Below, piece after piece: positions 42,538 to 50,813 of a stretch of DNA of 64,000 bases. Made by a program: the position numbers and the translations under genes. The first letter of the stretch is position 1. Every line of letters begins with the position of its first letter. This DNA is from Pandoraea pnomenusa (GTDB lineage: Bacteria; Pseudomonadota; Gammaproteobacteria; Burkholderiales; Burkholderiaceae), in the NCBI RefSeq assembly GCF_000767615.3, contig NZ_CP009553.3:3596001-3660000 (forward strand). Reading direction: 5' to 3'. The notes below the pieces were generated by a model. The model was not told the origin of the DNA. It searched no databases and saw only the letters and a list, made by a program, of their open reading frames with translations.

Positions 42538-43308
42538 ATGGACCTCTCCGAGCGTCAGACCCGCATCGTTGCGCTATTTCGCCAGCATGGCGAAATGAGC
42601 GTCGATGCGCTCGCCGAGCATTTCGGCGTGGCCACGCAGACCATTCGCCGCGACGTGAACCTGTTGTGCGACGCCAACGTGTTGCGTCGCTATCATGGCG
42701 GTGCGCGCCTGCTCACGCCCGGGCCGAACCAGCCGTATGAAGTCCGCCGCGTGCGCAATCTCGAAGGCAAGCTCCGCATTGGCCAGGCAGCCGCCGAACG
42801 CATCCCCGACGGGGCGACCGTACTGCTCGGTATCGGCACCACGCCGGAGCAAGTCGCCGTCGCGCTCGTGCATCGCAAGCGGCTTTGCGTCATCACGAAC
42901 AACCTGCGCGCGGCGCTTGTGCTGGCCGGCAACCCCAATCATCGCGTCATTGTTCCCGGTGGCGAGCTGCGCTCGCCCAACCCCGAGATTCTCGGCGACG
43001 AAGCCGACCGGCTGTTCCGCGCTTACCGGGCCGACGTCGGCGTGTACAGCGTGGGCGGCATCGACGACGACGGCACGCTGCTGGACTACGACCGGCTCGA
43101 AGCGGCCTCGCGCGAAGCGCTGCGCGAAGCCAGCCGCTATCGCATCCTGGTGGCCGACACGTACAAGTTCACGCGCAAGCCGAGCGTGCGCGGCGGACAA
43201 CTCCGCGAACAGGATCTTGTCGTCACCGACGGGCCGTTGCCCGACGCGCTCCGTGCGCACTTGCATTCGGTCGACTCGCCATCCGTGCCTGAATGGCTCG
43301 TCGTCTGA
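42538..43308 (+). CDS. DeoR/GlpR family transcriptional regulator
   Basis: A 256-residue repressor. The DeoR helix-turn-helix is at residues 2-57 (LSERQTRIVALFRQHGEMSV, GVATQTIRRDVNLLCD). The sugar-phosphate-sensing domain includes AAERIPDGATVLLGIGTTPE, ITNNLRAALVLAG, SVGGIDDDGTLLDYD and VADTYKFTRKPSV. The GlpR subgroup responds to glycerol-3-phosphate. The upstream GlpR-like palindrome and the downstream glycerophosphodiesterase-family gene support that ligand. ATG 42538 begins the conserved domain. Confidence 0.88.
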   Translation: MDLSERQTRIVALFRQHGEMSVDALAEHFGVATQTIRRDVNLLCDANVLRRYHGGARLLTPGPNQPYEVRRVRNLEGKLRIGQAAAERIPDGATVLLGIGTTPEQVAVALVHRKRLCVITNNLRAALVLAGNPNHRVIVPGGELRSPNPEILGDEADRLFRAYRADVGVYSVGGIDDDGTLLDYDRLEAASREALREASRYRILVADTYKFTRKPSVRGGQLREQDLVVTDGPLPDALRAHLHSVDSPSVPEWLVV

Positions 43309-43369
43309 AACGCGCTTGCCTTCCTTTCGCCCACCGCTTCCGGCCACTTTTCGTCCCGAGACTTCCGCC

Positions 43370-44365
43370 ATGCCTGCCGCCCCCGTCACCGCCATGTCCC
43401 AATGCGTCCGCCGGCTTGCCCGTCCAATGGGCTGGCATCGCCTCGCCGCCACCAGTCTTGCCGCCTTGGCCTGTGCCGTTGGCACGTTGGCGTTGCCGGG
43501 CGCCTACGCCAGCCCGCTCATCGTCGCGCATCGCGGCGGCACCGGCGACACCCCCGAAAACACGGTGCAGGCGTTCGCCAACGCGTTGCACAACGGCGCG
43601 CAGGCGCTGTGGATGACGGTACAGGTCACGCGTGACGGCGTGCCGGTGATGTACCGCCCCGCCGATCTCTCCGCACTGACCGACGGGCGCGGCAAGCTCG
43701 CCGACCTCGACTACGCGCAGGTGCGCAAACTCAATGCGGGCTACGCGTTCGCTCGCAAGGCGGACGACGGTCGCACGATTTATCCCTACCGAGATCACCC
43801 CCTTCCGATCCCGACGCTGCGCGAAGCCCTCGCCGCCGTCCCCGAGAACGTGCCGATTCTGCTCGACATGAAGCAAGTGCCCGCCGCCCCGCTCGTCGAA
43901 GCCGTCATCGAGGTACTCGACGAAACCCACGCCTGGGCGCGCGTGCGGCTGTACTCGACCGAAGCCGACGCGACCGACCGCATGCGCGCGCGTCGCCCGC
44001 AGGCGCAACTGTTCGAATCGCGCGACGCCACGCGCAACCGACTCGTCGCCGCGGCACTCGCCGGCCAGTGTGCGACGCCGCCCGCGCCGGGCACATGGGT
44101 CGGCATCGAGCTGCACCGCCAGGTTGAAGTCGTGGAACGCTTCACGCTCGGCCAGGGGGTATCGAAGGTCGTGGCCAACTGGTGGACACCGGCGGCCGTA
44201 CAGTGCTTCAAGTCGCGGGGCGACGTACACCTCGTTGCGTTCGGCGTGGAAACGCCGCAGGACTTCGAGAGCGCATCTCAACTCGGCTTCGACGCCGTCA
44301 TGACCGACTCCCCGTCGCGCCTGCGCGCCGCACTCACCGCGCAAGGGCACGACGCCTCGAAATAA
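43370..44365 (+). CDS. Glycerophosphodiester phosphodiesterase family protein, degenerate active site
   Basis: A 331-residue exported protein of the GDPD TIM-barrel family; a signal segment at about residues 22-47 ends GAYAS. The HRG motif is present (IVAHRGGTGDTPENT, His54, Glu63). The usual E-L-D before V-x-x-T-x-DG reads W-M-T (residues 81-83), and the usual H-D after it reads Y-R-P, so the metal-binding Glu/Asp and catalytic second His appear lost. Deacylated phospholipid hydrolysis to glycerol-3-phosphate is therefore doubtful despite the GlpR-type neighbour. It follows that regulator by 61 nt and precedes a porin by 191 nt. Confidence 0.8.
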   Translation: MPAAPVTAMSQCVRRLARPMGWHRLAATSLAALACAVGTLALPGAYASPLIVAHRGGTGDTPENTVQAFANALHNGAQALWMTVQVTRDGVPVMYRPADLSALTDGRGKLADLDYAQVRKLNAGYAFARKADDGRTIYPYRDHPLPIPTLREALAAVPENVPILLDMKQVPAAPLVEAVIEVLDETHAWARVRLYSTEADATDRMRARRPQAQLFESRDATRNRLVAAALAGQCATPPAPGTWVGIELHRQVEVVERFTLGQGVSKVVANWWTPAAVQCFKSRGDVHLVAFGVETPQDFESASQLGFDAVMTDSPSRLRAALTAQGHDASK

Positions 44366-44432
44366 TCGCCTGCACCGGCTGCCGCCACGCGCGCAGCCGC
44401 CTCCCCGAGGAAGGTTGGAAATCAATTCCCGG

Positions 44433-44444
44433 GAAAGCGCTTTC
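44433..44444. promoter_or_regulatory. GAAAGCGCTTTC palindrome upstream of the porin
   Basis: A perfect 12-bp palindrome of the form bound by LacI/GalR-family repressors, followed by an AT-rich stretch (44441-44475) that may hold the promoter. It lies 113 nt before the porin start. No LacI-family gene is in the window. Confidence 0.5.
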
Positions 44445-44556
44445 ATTATTTTTAGCACTTCTAATTAAAAGGAAGCGACGCGCAACACTGGAACGCCAAC
44501 GTGCGGCACCGGAGGATCGCATCGCCCGCTTCGTCTCACGCTCAGGAAAATTCACC

Positions 44557-45792
44557 ATGACGTTTCGCCCCCGCACCGTCCTCGCCCACGCCGCCACCTT
44601 CGCCCTCGGGTGCAGCGCCGCCGTACTTGCCCATGCGCAGTCGAACATCGCGCTTTACGGGATCGTCGACGGCGGCATCGGGTATGCCAGCAACGTGGCT
44701 TCGGTCACCCGAGCCGGTGCCACCGGCCGTCCAGCCGTGCTCGTCGGCAGCTCGAACACTACCTTCCAGAACGGCACGTGGCAAGGCAGCCGCTGGGGTA
44801 TTCGAGGTTCGGAGGATCTGGGCGCCGGACTGAAGGCGCTGTTCCGTCTCGAGAACGGTTTCAGCATCGCCAATGGCACGGCCAGCCAGGGCGGCGCGCT
44901 GTTCGGGCGTCATGCCTACGTCGGCCTCCAGGACAAGACTTACGGCACCATCACGCTGGGCCGACAGTACGACCCGTTGATCGACCTCGTCGGTTCGGTC
45001 GGCGGCACTGCACTGCTCTCCGGCGTGGCCGCCCATCCGGGCGACGTCGACAACCTCGACCACAGCTCGAGGGTCAACAGCGGCGTGAAATACCGCTCGC
45101 CGTCGTGGGGAGGCGTCACGCTCAGCGCCATGTATGGGTTCGGCAATCAGCCCGGTTCGATGAGTCGTCAGAACACCTGGGGCCTCGGCGCCCAATACGC
45201 CAACGGGCCGCTGGTGTGGGGGACGGCCTTCTCACACGCGAACAACGAAAAATCGGGCCCCGGCGATACCACGATCGGCAGTTGGGCGGGGTCATCCGAC
45301 TCGGCATTCGCATCGTCGATCAACGCCGGTTATGCAAGCGCCAGGGCGCGCGACGTGATCGCCACCGCCATGACTTACCAGATCGGCGACACCACGCTGG
45401 GCGCGAACTACAGCCACACGGAATACTCGCCGGGCACCTTCTCGCGCTTCTCGCGCACGGCGAAGTTCGATACGGTCGGCGTTCTGGCGATGTACCGCGT
45501 CACCCCGCTGTTGCGCATCGGCGGCGGCTACAGCTTCACCAACGTCAACGCCCCGGCGACGAACGTCTCTGGCGCGAAATACCACCAGTTCAATCTGGCG
45601 GCGTTCTACAACTTGTCCAGGCGCACCGAACTGTACGCGCTGGCCGGTTACCAGAAGGCGTCCGGCAGCACGCTCGATGCCTACGGAAACGTGATCGACG
45701 CCACGGCGTCGGTGGGCGACGCGGCCAATGGCATGTCCTCCGCCACCAGCACCCAGACGATCGTGCGCATCGGGGTCAGCCACGTGTTCTGA
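44557..45792 (+). CDS. Gram-negative porin (OmpC/Omp32-like)
   Basis: A 411-residue outer-membrane trimeric porin of the beta-proteobacterial type. The signal peptide (residues 1-28) ends VLAHAQ. The mature start SNIALYGIVDGGIGYASN is the family hallmark, followed by GSRWGIRGSEDLGAGLKALF, GRQYDPLIDLV with the constriction-loop region, and the C-terminal IVRIGVSHVF ending in Phe as needed for BAM assembly. It allows diffusion of small solutes. ATG 44557 chosen for the signal peptide. Confidence 0.94.
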   Translation: MTFRPRTVLAHAATFALGCSAAVLAHAQSNIALYGIVDGGIGYASNVASVTRAGATGRPAVLVGSSNTTFQNGTWQGSRWGIRGSEDLGAGLKALFRLENGFSIANGTASQGGALFGRHAYVGLQDKTYGTITLGRQYDPLIDLVGSVGGTALLSGVAAHPGDVDNLDHSSRVNSGVKYRSPSWGGVTLSAMYGFGNQPGSMSRQNTWGLGAQYANGPLVWGTAFSHANNEKSGPGDTTIGSWAGSSDSAFASSINAGYASARARDVIATAMTYQIGDTTLGANYSHTEYSPGTFSRFSRTAKFDTVGVLAMYRVTPLLRIGGGYSFTNVNAPATNVSGAKYHQFNLAAFYNLSRRTELYALAGYQKASGSTLDAYGNVIDATASVGDAANGMSSATSTQTIVRIGVSHVF

Positions 45793-45853
45793 GCGCCCTG
45801 CCCTCGGCCGGCCGCCCGACGCGCACACCGTCGGCACCCCGGCCGTTGCGCGG

Positions 45854-46744
45854 CTAGGCCGCCTGCGCGGGCAGCGGCGGCACGAGCGTCACTCTTGGCG
45901 GGGGCAGCATCGTCACGGCGTGCATCTGCGCGCGCAACCAGTCGCGCGGACTACTGCCCGTCTTTCGACGAAATGCACGGGCCAGCGCCGACGCACTGTC
46001 ATAGCCGACCTCCTCGGCCACCCGGGCAATCGGCTGGCCGTCCCGCAGGCGCTTTTGCGCCAGACCGATGCGCCAGTCGAGCAAATAATCCGCCGGCGAC
46101 TGGCCAACGACTTCGCGAAACTGCGCGGCGAAATTGGCTCGCGACATATTGGCGGCGCCGGCCAGCGACTCCACCGTCCACGGCTCGCCGGGCTGGTGGT
46201 GAATCACGTGCAGCGCACGGGCCAGACGTGGGTCGGCAAGCCCGGCCAGCATGCCGTGACTCACCATGCGCTGCTCCAGCACATGGCGCAACAGCTGGAT
46301 CACCAGGAGTTCGAACAGGCGGTCCATCACGGCCAGGCGCCCGCACTGCGTACCGAAGGCTTCGGCAAACAGCCAATTGAGCGTAAGTTCCAGTGTCGAA
46401 ACCGATTGCGTCGGCAGCACCAGATACTCCGGCAGCGCCGCCACGAGCGGATTGCGCGTGCCGCCGTCGAACGACAACGATCCGCACACCAACTCCGTGC
46501 GGTCACCCTCGCCCGAAAGCAGTTGGTGATGATTGCGCCGGGGAAAGAAGATCAGCGACGGCTGCGCGATCTCATGCCGGGAGCCGTCTTCGAGCACCAA
46601 CGAAACCTCGCCCGAGCGAAGCAGGTGCAGATGGCCGCCGTCATGGGCGTCGATGCCATAGCTGGCGATGCCGCACAGGCCGCCGCTGTGAAACACACCG
46701 GCGCGAACGCCGAAATTCGAAATCAGGGTGGAGAGCCGATCCAT
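45854..46744 (-). CDS. AraC family transcriptional regulator (cupin_6 type)
   Basis: A 296-residue regulator. The N-terminal cupin_6 ligand domain covers residues 1-185 (FHLL-type segment GGHLHLLRSGEVSLVLED, PSLIFFPRRNHHQL). The double helix-turn-helix AraC domain covers about 190-275 (WTVESLAGAANMSRANFAAQF, LLDWRIGLAQKRLRDG, IARVAEEVGYDSASALARAF). The subgroup often regulates adjacent oxidoreductase or efflux genes. Here the porin is convergent and the DUF4148 gene lies 97 nt upstream on the same strand, so no target is obvious. Confidence 0.9.
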   Translation of the reverse strand: MDRLSTLISNFGVRAGVFHSGGLCGIASYGIDAHDGGHLHLLRSGEVSLVLEDGSRHEIAQPSLIFFPRRNHHQLLSGEGDRTELVCGSLSFDGGTRNPLVAALPEYLVLPTQSVSTLELTLNWLFAEAFGTQCGRLAVMDRLFELLVIQLLRHVLEQRMVSHGMLAGLADPRLARALHVIHHQPGEPWTVESLAGAANMSRANFAAQFREVVGQSPADYLLDWRIGLAQKRLRDGQPIARVAEEVGYDSASALARAFRRKTGSSPRDWLRAQMHAVTMLPPPRVTLVPPLPAQAA

Positions 46745-46841
46745 GACGCACTCGAAACGAATAACCCGGTGCGCTGATTATGGGGGAATTGCCGAAGCCT
46801 TGCTCGGAACGCCTCTCACCCCTTCGATGAATGGCAAGGCG

Positions 46842-47138
46842 TCAGGCGCGGCTGTCGGCAACCGGTGCGCCCGTTCCGATTTCCGAGCGAACTTCCGCGC
46901 GCGAGCGCCCGGCCGACGCCCCTTGCTGGAGCAGCGACGGATACGTCTGCAATGATTGGTCAAGCTCGCCGGAGGCGCGTGCCACACGCAGGGCCTCACG
47001 CACCTGCGCGCGTGTCACGGTCATAGTCTGGGAGACGCCGGTCTGCGCGGCGTCAGCGGTCTGGGTGTCGGCAAAGGCAGGCGCGCCGGCCAGCGAAGCG
47101 GCGGCGATCAGGGCGGCGGCGAAGATGCGAGCGTTCAT
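46842..47138 (-). CDS. DUF4148 domain-containing secreted protein
   Basis: A 98-residue periplasmic protein. The signal peptide (residues 1-23) ends AGAPAFAD. The mature part contains LTRAQV-like TVTRAQVREALRVARASGE and YPSLLQQGASAGRSRAEVR, the DUF4148 signature. This family is abundant in Burkholderiales and of unknown function. ATG 47138 is preceded by AGGAG. Single gene by spacing. Confidence 0.85.
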   Translation of the reverse strand: MNARIFAAALIAAASLAGAPAFADTQTADAAQTGVSQTMTVTRAQVREALRVARASGELDQSLQTYPSLLQQGASAGRSRAEVRSEIGTGAPVADSRA

Positions 47139-47407
47139 GATGTAACTCCTTTCTGTCGGCACAGGTGGCCGTGGGTCGGTTTCCGCTTGGCACCGCGCAA
47201 GAAAGCGTTCCGGTGCGATCGGGTACGACTCAAGATTACGAAAGGACGGCCGGAATTTCGCCGCAGCGCGTCTGCAAGATGCGACCAATCGTCCAGAAAT
47301 CACGATAGTCATTGCCTGCCGCTATGACCACGATAGGGAGGATTGATGAGGGGTGAAAAAACTGGCGTGCCACGCGCACCCAAGGCGCCAACCGTACACG
47401 ACGCCGG

Positions 47408-47899
47408 TCAAGCGTCGCCGGCGCGTTGCTTGACCTTGATCTGCGCGACGGGGATCGCCGCCGCGACCGCGTCGCCGAGCAGGCGGCGCAGCACGGTCGG
47501 CTTGCCGAGCAGGTCGGCCAGCGTGTAGCGATCGAGAACCTCGAAATAGGCGCGCAAGGCCTCGCCCAGCACGCCGCGCAGGTTGCACGCCGAGGTGATC
47601 ACGCAGCCGTTATCGCCCTGGTGAAAGCATTCGACCAGGGCAAAGTCCGGCTCCATGGCGCGCACGACTTCCCCGAGGCCGATCCGCTCGGGCGGGCGTC
47701 CCAGTCGAATGCCGCCTGAACGGCCGCGCACGGTGTGCAGAAAACCCAGTTGCCCGAGCTTCTGCACGATCTTGACGAGGTGATTCTTGGGAATGTCGAA
47801 CGCATCCGCCACCGATTGCACGTGCACGAGCTCGTCGGGATACACCGCGACGTACAGCAATGTGCGCAGACTGTAATCGGTATGGTCGGTTAGTCGCAT
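47408..47899 (-). CDS. nsrR: Rrf2 family regulator, NsrR-like (nitric oxide sensing)
   Basis: A 163-residue Rrf2 regulator. The winged helix spans residues 1-62 (MRLTDHTDYSLRTLLYVAVY, FDIPKNHLVKIVQKLGQLGF). The iron-sulfur cysteines are Cys91, Cys99 and Cys105 in VECFHQGDNGC and ITSACNLRG, as in NsrR. NsrR loses repression when NO attacks its cluster and controls hmp-type genes. No hmp, norB or ytfE is in the window. An NsrR-like site lies at 47999-48021. ATG 47899 was chosen at the MRLT family start. It ends in QIKVKQRAGDA. Confidence 0.88.
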   Translation of the reverse strand: MRLTDHTDYSLRTLLYVAVYPDELVHVQSVADAFDIPKNHLVKIVQKLGQLGFLHTVRGRSGGIRLGRPPERIGLGEVVRAMEPDFALVECFHQGDNGCVITSACNLRGVLGEALRAYFEVLDRYTLADLLGKPTVLRRLLGDAVAAAIPVAQIKVKQRAGDA

Positions 47900-47998
47900 T
47901 CGATCGAAAACGGCAAGAGAGAAGCGGACAGGATGTCCGGCCGCCCGCACGGTCCGGCACACAGGCGGCACAGCGGCGGCACAGCGGCGAAGCAGTTT

Positions 47999-48021
47999 AA
48001 CATGGCCCTCAAATGCATCTT
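47999..48021 (-). promoter_or_regulatory. Candidate NsrR binding site
   Basis: On the minus strand AAGATGCATTT (48021-48011) matches the 11-bp NsrR half site exactly. It is followed after 1 nt by AGGGCCATGTT, a 6-of-11 match to the inverted half. It lies 100 nt upstream of nsrR, suggesting autoregulation. Confidence 0.55.
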
Positions 48022-48115
48022 ATGCCGACCAAAGGCGCAGCGCCACCCGAACTTTGCCGCATCGGGCGAGCCGCTTTCCAGCGGCTTCCCGGCCGTAGGG
48101 TGCCGCGCCTGCGGC

Positions 48116-49138
48116 TTACCCCTTGGCGGCGCCGGCCAGCGCCGCCCGGCGGGCACCGACCGTGCCGCGCGATGTCCACCGGCCGTGCACGACGAGCCAC
48201 TCTCCCACGATGCCCCGGCGGAACAACAACACACACAGCACGAAGATGCAGCCGGTCACGACGCTCACCATCGTCCCCAATCCGGCGAACGCCTGCCAGC
48301 CGGTCGCCTGCGCAAGCCAGTTGCCGATATCGCCCAGCTTCGTCTCCAGCGACACGATCAGCAGCGCGCCCACGACGGGGCCGAAGCGCGTGCCCATGCC
48401 GCCGACGAGCGTCATCAGAATGACCGACCCCGAGAGCGACCAATGCACGTCGGAGAGCGTGGCGAAACCGAGCACGAGCGTCTTGAGCGACCCCGCCAGC
48501 CCCGCGATGGCAGCGGAGAGCACGAACGCGAGCAGTTTGAAGCGCGCGGCCTCATACCCCAGCGAGATCGCCCTGGGTTCGTTCTCGCGAATCGCCGCGA
48601 GCACCCGGCCGAAGGGCGAGGCGATCACACGCGAGATCAGCGCAAAAGTTGCCGCCACCACGGCAAGCACCACGTAATAGAGCGTGAGATCGTGGTCCAG
48701 CGAGAGCCCGAAGAGCGTCTGCCGGGGCACGCCCTGCAAGCCGTCTTCCCCACCGGTGAAAGGCGCCTGCAGACAGAAGAAGTAGAACATCTGCGCAAAC
48801 GCGAGTGTGATCATGGCGAAGTAAATGCCCTGGCGCCGGATCGCGAACAGCCCGAAGACGAGCCCGAACAAGGCACCCGTGACCACACCGGTCAGCATGC
48901 CCGCGAGCGGCGACCAGGCAAGATCGCGCATGACGTAGCCCGCGAAGTACGCCGCGCCGCCGAAGAAGGCCGCGTGGCCGAACGAGAGCAGCCCCGTATA
49001 GCCGAGCACCAGATTGAGCGAGCAGGCAAACAGGGCGAAACACAGCACCTTCATCGCAAAGACGGGATAGACGCCGAGGGCCGGCAACGCAAGCAACAGC
49101 GCGAGCAGGGCGAAATCGAAACGGTATTGGCGCATCAT
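48116..49138 (-). CDS. Branched-chain amino acid-type ABC transporter permease (LivM-like)
   Basis: A 340-residue inner-membrane permease with about nine helices. Seen: FALFACSLNLVLGYTGLLSFGHAAFFG split near residue 50, GIYFAMITLAFAQMFYF, and RENEPRAISLGYEAARFKLLAFVLSAAIAG, the cytoplasmic EAA-like loop. It forms the channel with the LivH-like subunit encoded 7 nt upstream. ATG 49138 or 49135 starts it. Last gene of the nine-gene cluster. The C-terminus is Ala/Arg rich. Substrate unknown; Liv systems in this order often import aromatic acids. Confidence 0.88.
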   Translation of the reverse strand: MMRQYRFDFALLALLLALPALGVYPVFAMKVLCFALFACSLNLVLGYTGLLSFGHAAFFGGAAYFAGYVMRDLAWSPLAGMLTGVVTGALFGLVFGLFAIRRQGIYFAMITLAFAQMFYFFCLQAPFTGGEDGLQGVPRQTLFGLSLDHDLTLYYVVLAVVAATFALISRVIASPFGRVLAAIRENEPRAISLGYEAARFKLLAFVLSAAIAGLAGSLKTLVLGFATLSDVHWSLSGSVILMTLVGGMGTRFGPVVGALLIVSLETKLGDIGNWLAQATGWQAFAGLGTMVSVVTGCIFVLCVLLFRRGIVGEWLVVHGRWTSRGTVGARRAALAGAAKG

Positions 49139-49145
49139 CGACGAC

Positions 49146-50036
49146 TCACTTGTTGGCATAACCACCGAACAGACCATGCGGACGTACGAGGAGTACGAGC
49201 GCCATGATCACGAACACGACCGTGGCCGAAGCCTCCGGGTACCAGAGCTTGGTCAGCCCCTCGAGCACGCCGAGCGCCAGGCCCGTGACGACCGAACCGG
49301 CGATCGACCCCATGCCGCCGATCACGACGATGGCGAAAACCGTCACGATCATCGGCTGGCCCATGATCGGCGAGACCTGCATGATCGGAGCGGCCAGCAC
49401 GCCCGCGAACGCCGCCAGTGCCGCGCCGAAGGCGTACGTGAGCGTGACCATGAGCGGCACGTTCACACCGAATGTCTCGACCAGACGGGCATTCTCGGTG
49501 CCGGCGCGCAACAATGCGCCGACGCGAGTGCGCTCGATCACGAACCACGTCAGCGCGCAAGCGCAGAGCGACGCGACCACCACCCACGCCCGATAATTGG
49601 GCAGCACCATGAACGGCAGGCGGGTGGCCCCGGCCAGCAGCGCGGGGCCGTCGAACGACATGCCCGAAACGCCGTACGCCGAGCGGCCGAGCCCTTCGAT
49701 GATCAGCGTGAGGCCCAGCGTGAGCAGCAGCCCGTACAAATGATCGAGCTTGTAGATGCGGCAGAGCAGCCCCCGCTCGATGGCCGCGCCCAGCACGCCG
49801 GCGGCCAGCGGCGCGAGCAACAGCATCGTCCAATAGTCGAGCCCGAGGTACTGGCCCCCCATCCACGCGATAAGCGCACCGATCATGAACAGCGCACCGT
49901 GCGCGAAATTGATGACGTTGAGCAGGCCGAAGATGACCGAAAGGCCCAGGCTCAGCACGGCATAGAAGCAACCGTTGACCAGCCCAAGCATCAGCTGGCC
50001 GAGCAGCGACGGCAAAGGAATATCGAAAGGATTCAC
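49146..50036 (-). CDS. Branched-chain amino acid-type ABC transporter permease (LivH-like)
   Basis: A 296-residue permease with about eight hydrophobic segments. Seen: LGLVNGCFYAVLSLGLSVIFG, LNVINFAHGALFMIGALIAW, TRVGALLRAGTENARLVETFG (EAA-like loop contacting the ATPases) and IVVIGGMGSIAGSVVTGLALG. It pairs with the LivM-like protein. It follows the LivF-like gene by 21 nt. Part of the importer that serves the adjacent monooxygenase system. Confidence 0.9.
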   Translation of the reverse strand: MNPFDIPLPSLLGQLMLGLVNGCFYAVLSLGLSVIFGLLNVINFAHGALFMIGALIAWMGGQYLGLDYWTMLLLAPLAAGVLGAAIERGLLCRIYKLDHLYGLLLTLGLTLIIEGLGRSAYGVSGMSFDGPALLAGATRLPFMVLPNYRAWVVVASLCACALTWFVIERTRVGALLRAGTENARLVETFGVNVPLMVTLTYAFGAALAAFAGVLAAPIMQVSPIMGQPMIVTVFAIVVIGGMGSIAGSVVTGLALGVLEGLTKLWYPEASATVVFVIMALVLLVRPHGLFGGYANK

Positions 50037-50057
50037 GGCATTGACCTTGTGAGCGGA

Positions 50058-50813
50058 TTACACGTTGAGCAGCGTTTGCAATGCCTCGGTGTGGTCGGGC
50101 AACTGCGCGGCGTCGAATTGCAGCGCGATGCGGCCGTGCTCCATCACGTAGAAGCGCTCGGCGAGGGGCGCGGCAAAGTGAAAGTTCTGCTCGACCAGCA
50201 CGATCGTGTAGCCCCGCGATTTGAGTGTCTCGATCATGCGCGCCAACGTGCGCACGATGGCCGGGGCCAGTCCCTCCGAGATCTCGTCGAGCAGCAGCAG
50301 ACGCACGCCGGTGCGCAGGATCCGCGCGATCGCCAGCATCTGCTGCTCGCCACCCGAGAGCCGCGTGCCGGGACTGTGCCGGCGCTCGGCCAGGTTCGGG
50401 AACATGGCGTAGATCTCGTCGAGCGACATTCCCGCCCGCGCCGACACCCCGTCGCCGGCCGCGAGCACGGGGGGAAGCAGCAGGTTTTCCTCGCATGACA
50501 GGCTCGCGAAGATGCCGCGCTCCTCCGGACAGAAACCCACCCCGCAGCGCGCGATCCTGCGCGTCGGCAGGCCAATGGTTTCGCGACCGAAGACACGTAC
50601 CGAGCCGCCGCGCGCGTCGGTCAGGCCGAGAATGGCGCGCAGCGTGGTGCTGCGGCCCGCGCCGTTGCGACCGAGCAGGCTCACGACCTCGCCCTGCGCG
50701 GCCACCAGATCCACGCCGTGAAGAATGTGCGATTCGCCATACCACGCCTGCAGGCCCGATACGGCCAGCGCCGGTACGCTCGCCGCCGCAAGGGAAGCGT
50801 CATGCGCGTTCAT
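50058..50813 (-). CDS. ABC transporter ATP-binding protein (LivF-like) with Arg in Walker A
   Basis: A 251-residue ATPase of the LivF group. The Walker A reads GRNGAGRST, so the invariant lysine is Arg54. Signature LSGGEQQMLAIARIL and Walker B RLLLLDEISEGLAP are normal, and the switch His is replaced in VLVEQNFHFA as usual for the group. With the LivG-like protein, whose Walker A is canonical, it energises uptake. Lys-to-Arg may reduce its ATP hydrolysis. Its start overlaps the livG-like stop by 4 nt. Confidence 0.9.
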   Translation of the reverse strand: MNAHDASLAAASVPALAVSGLQAWYGESHILHGVDLVAAQGEVVSLLGRNGAGRSTTLRAILGLTDARGGSVRVFGRETIGLPTRRIARCGVGFCPEERGIFASLSCEENLLLPPVLAAGDGVSARAGMSLDEIYAMFPNLAERRHSPGTRLSGGEQQMLAIARILRTGVRLLLLDEISEGLAPAIVRTLARMIETLKSRGYTIVLVEQNFHFAAPLAERFYVMEHGRIALQFDAAQLPDHTEALQTLLNV

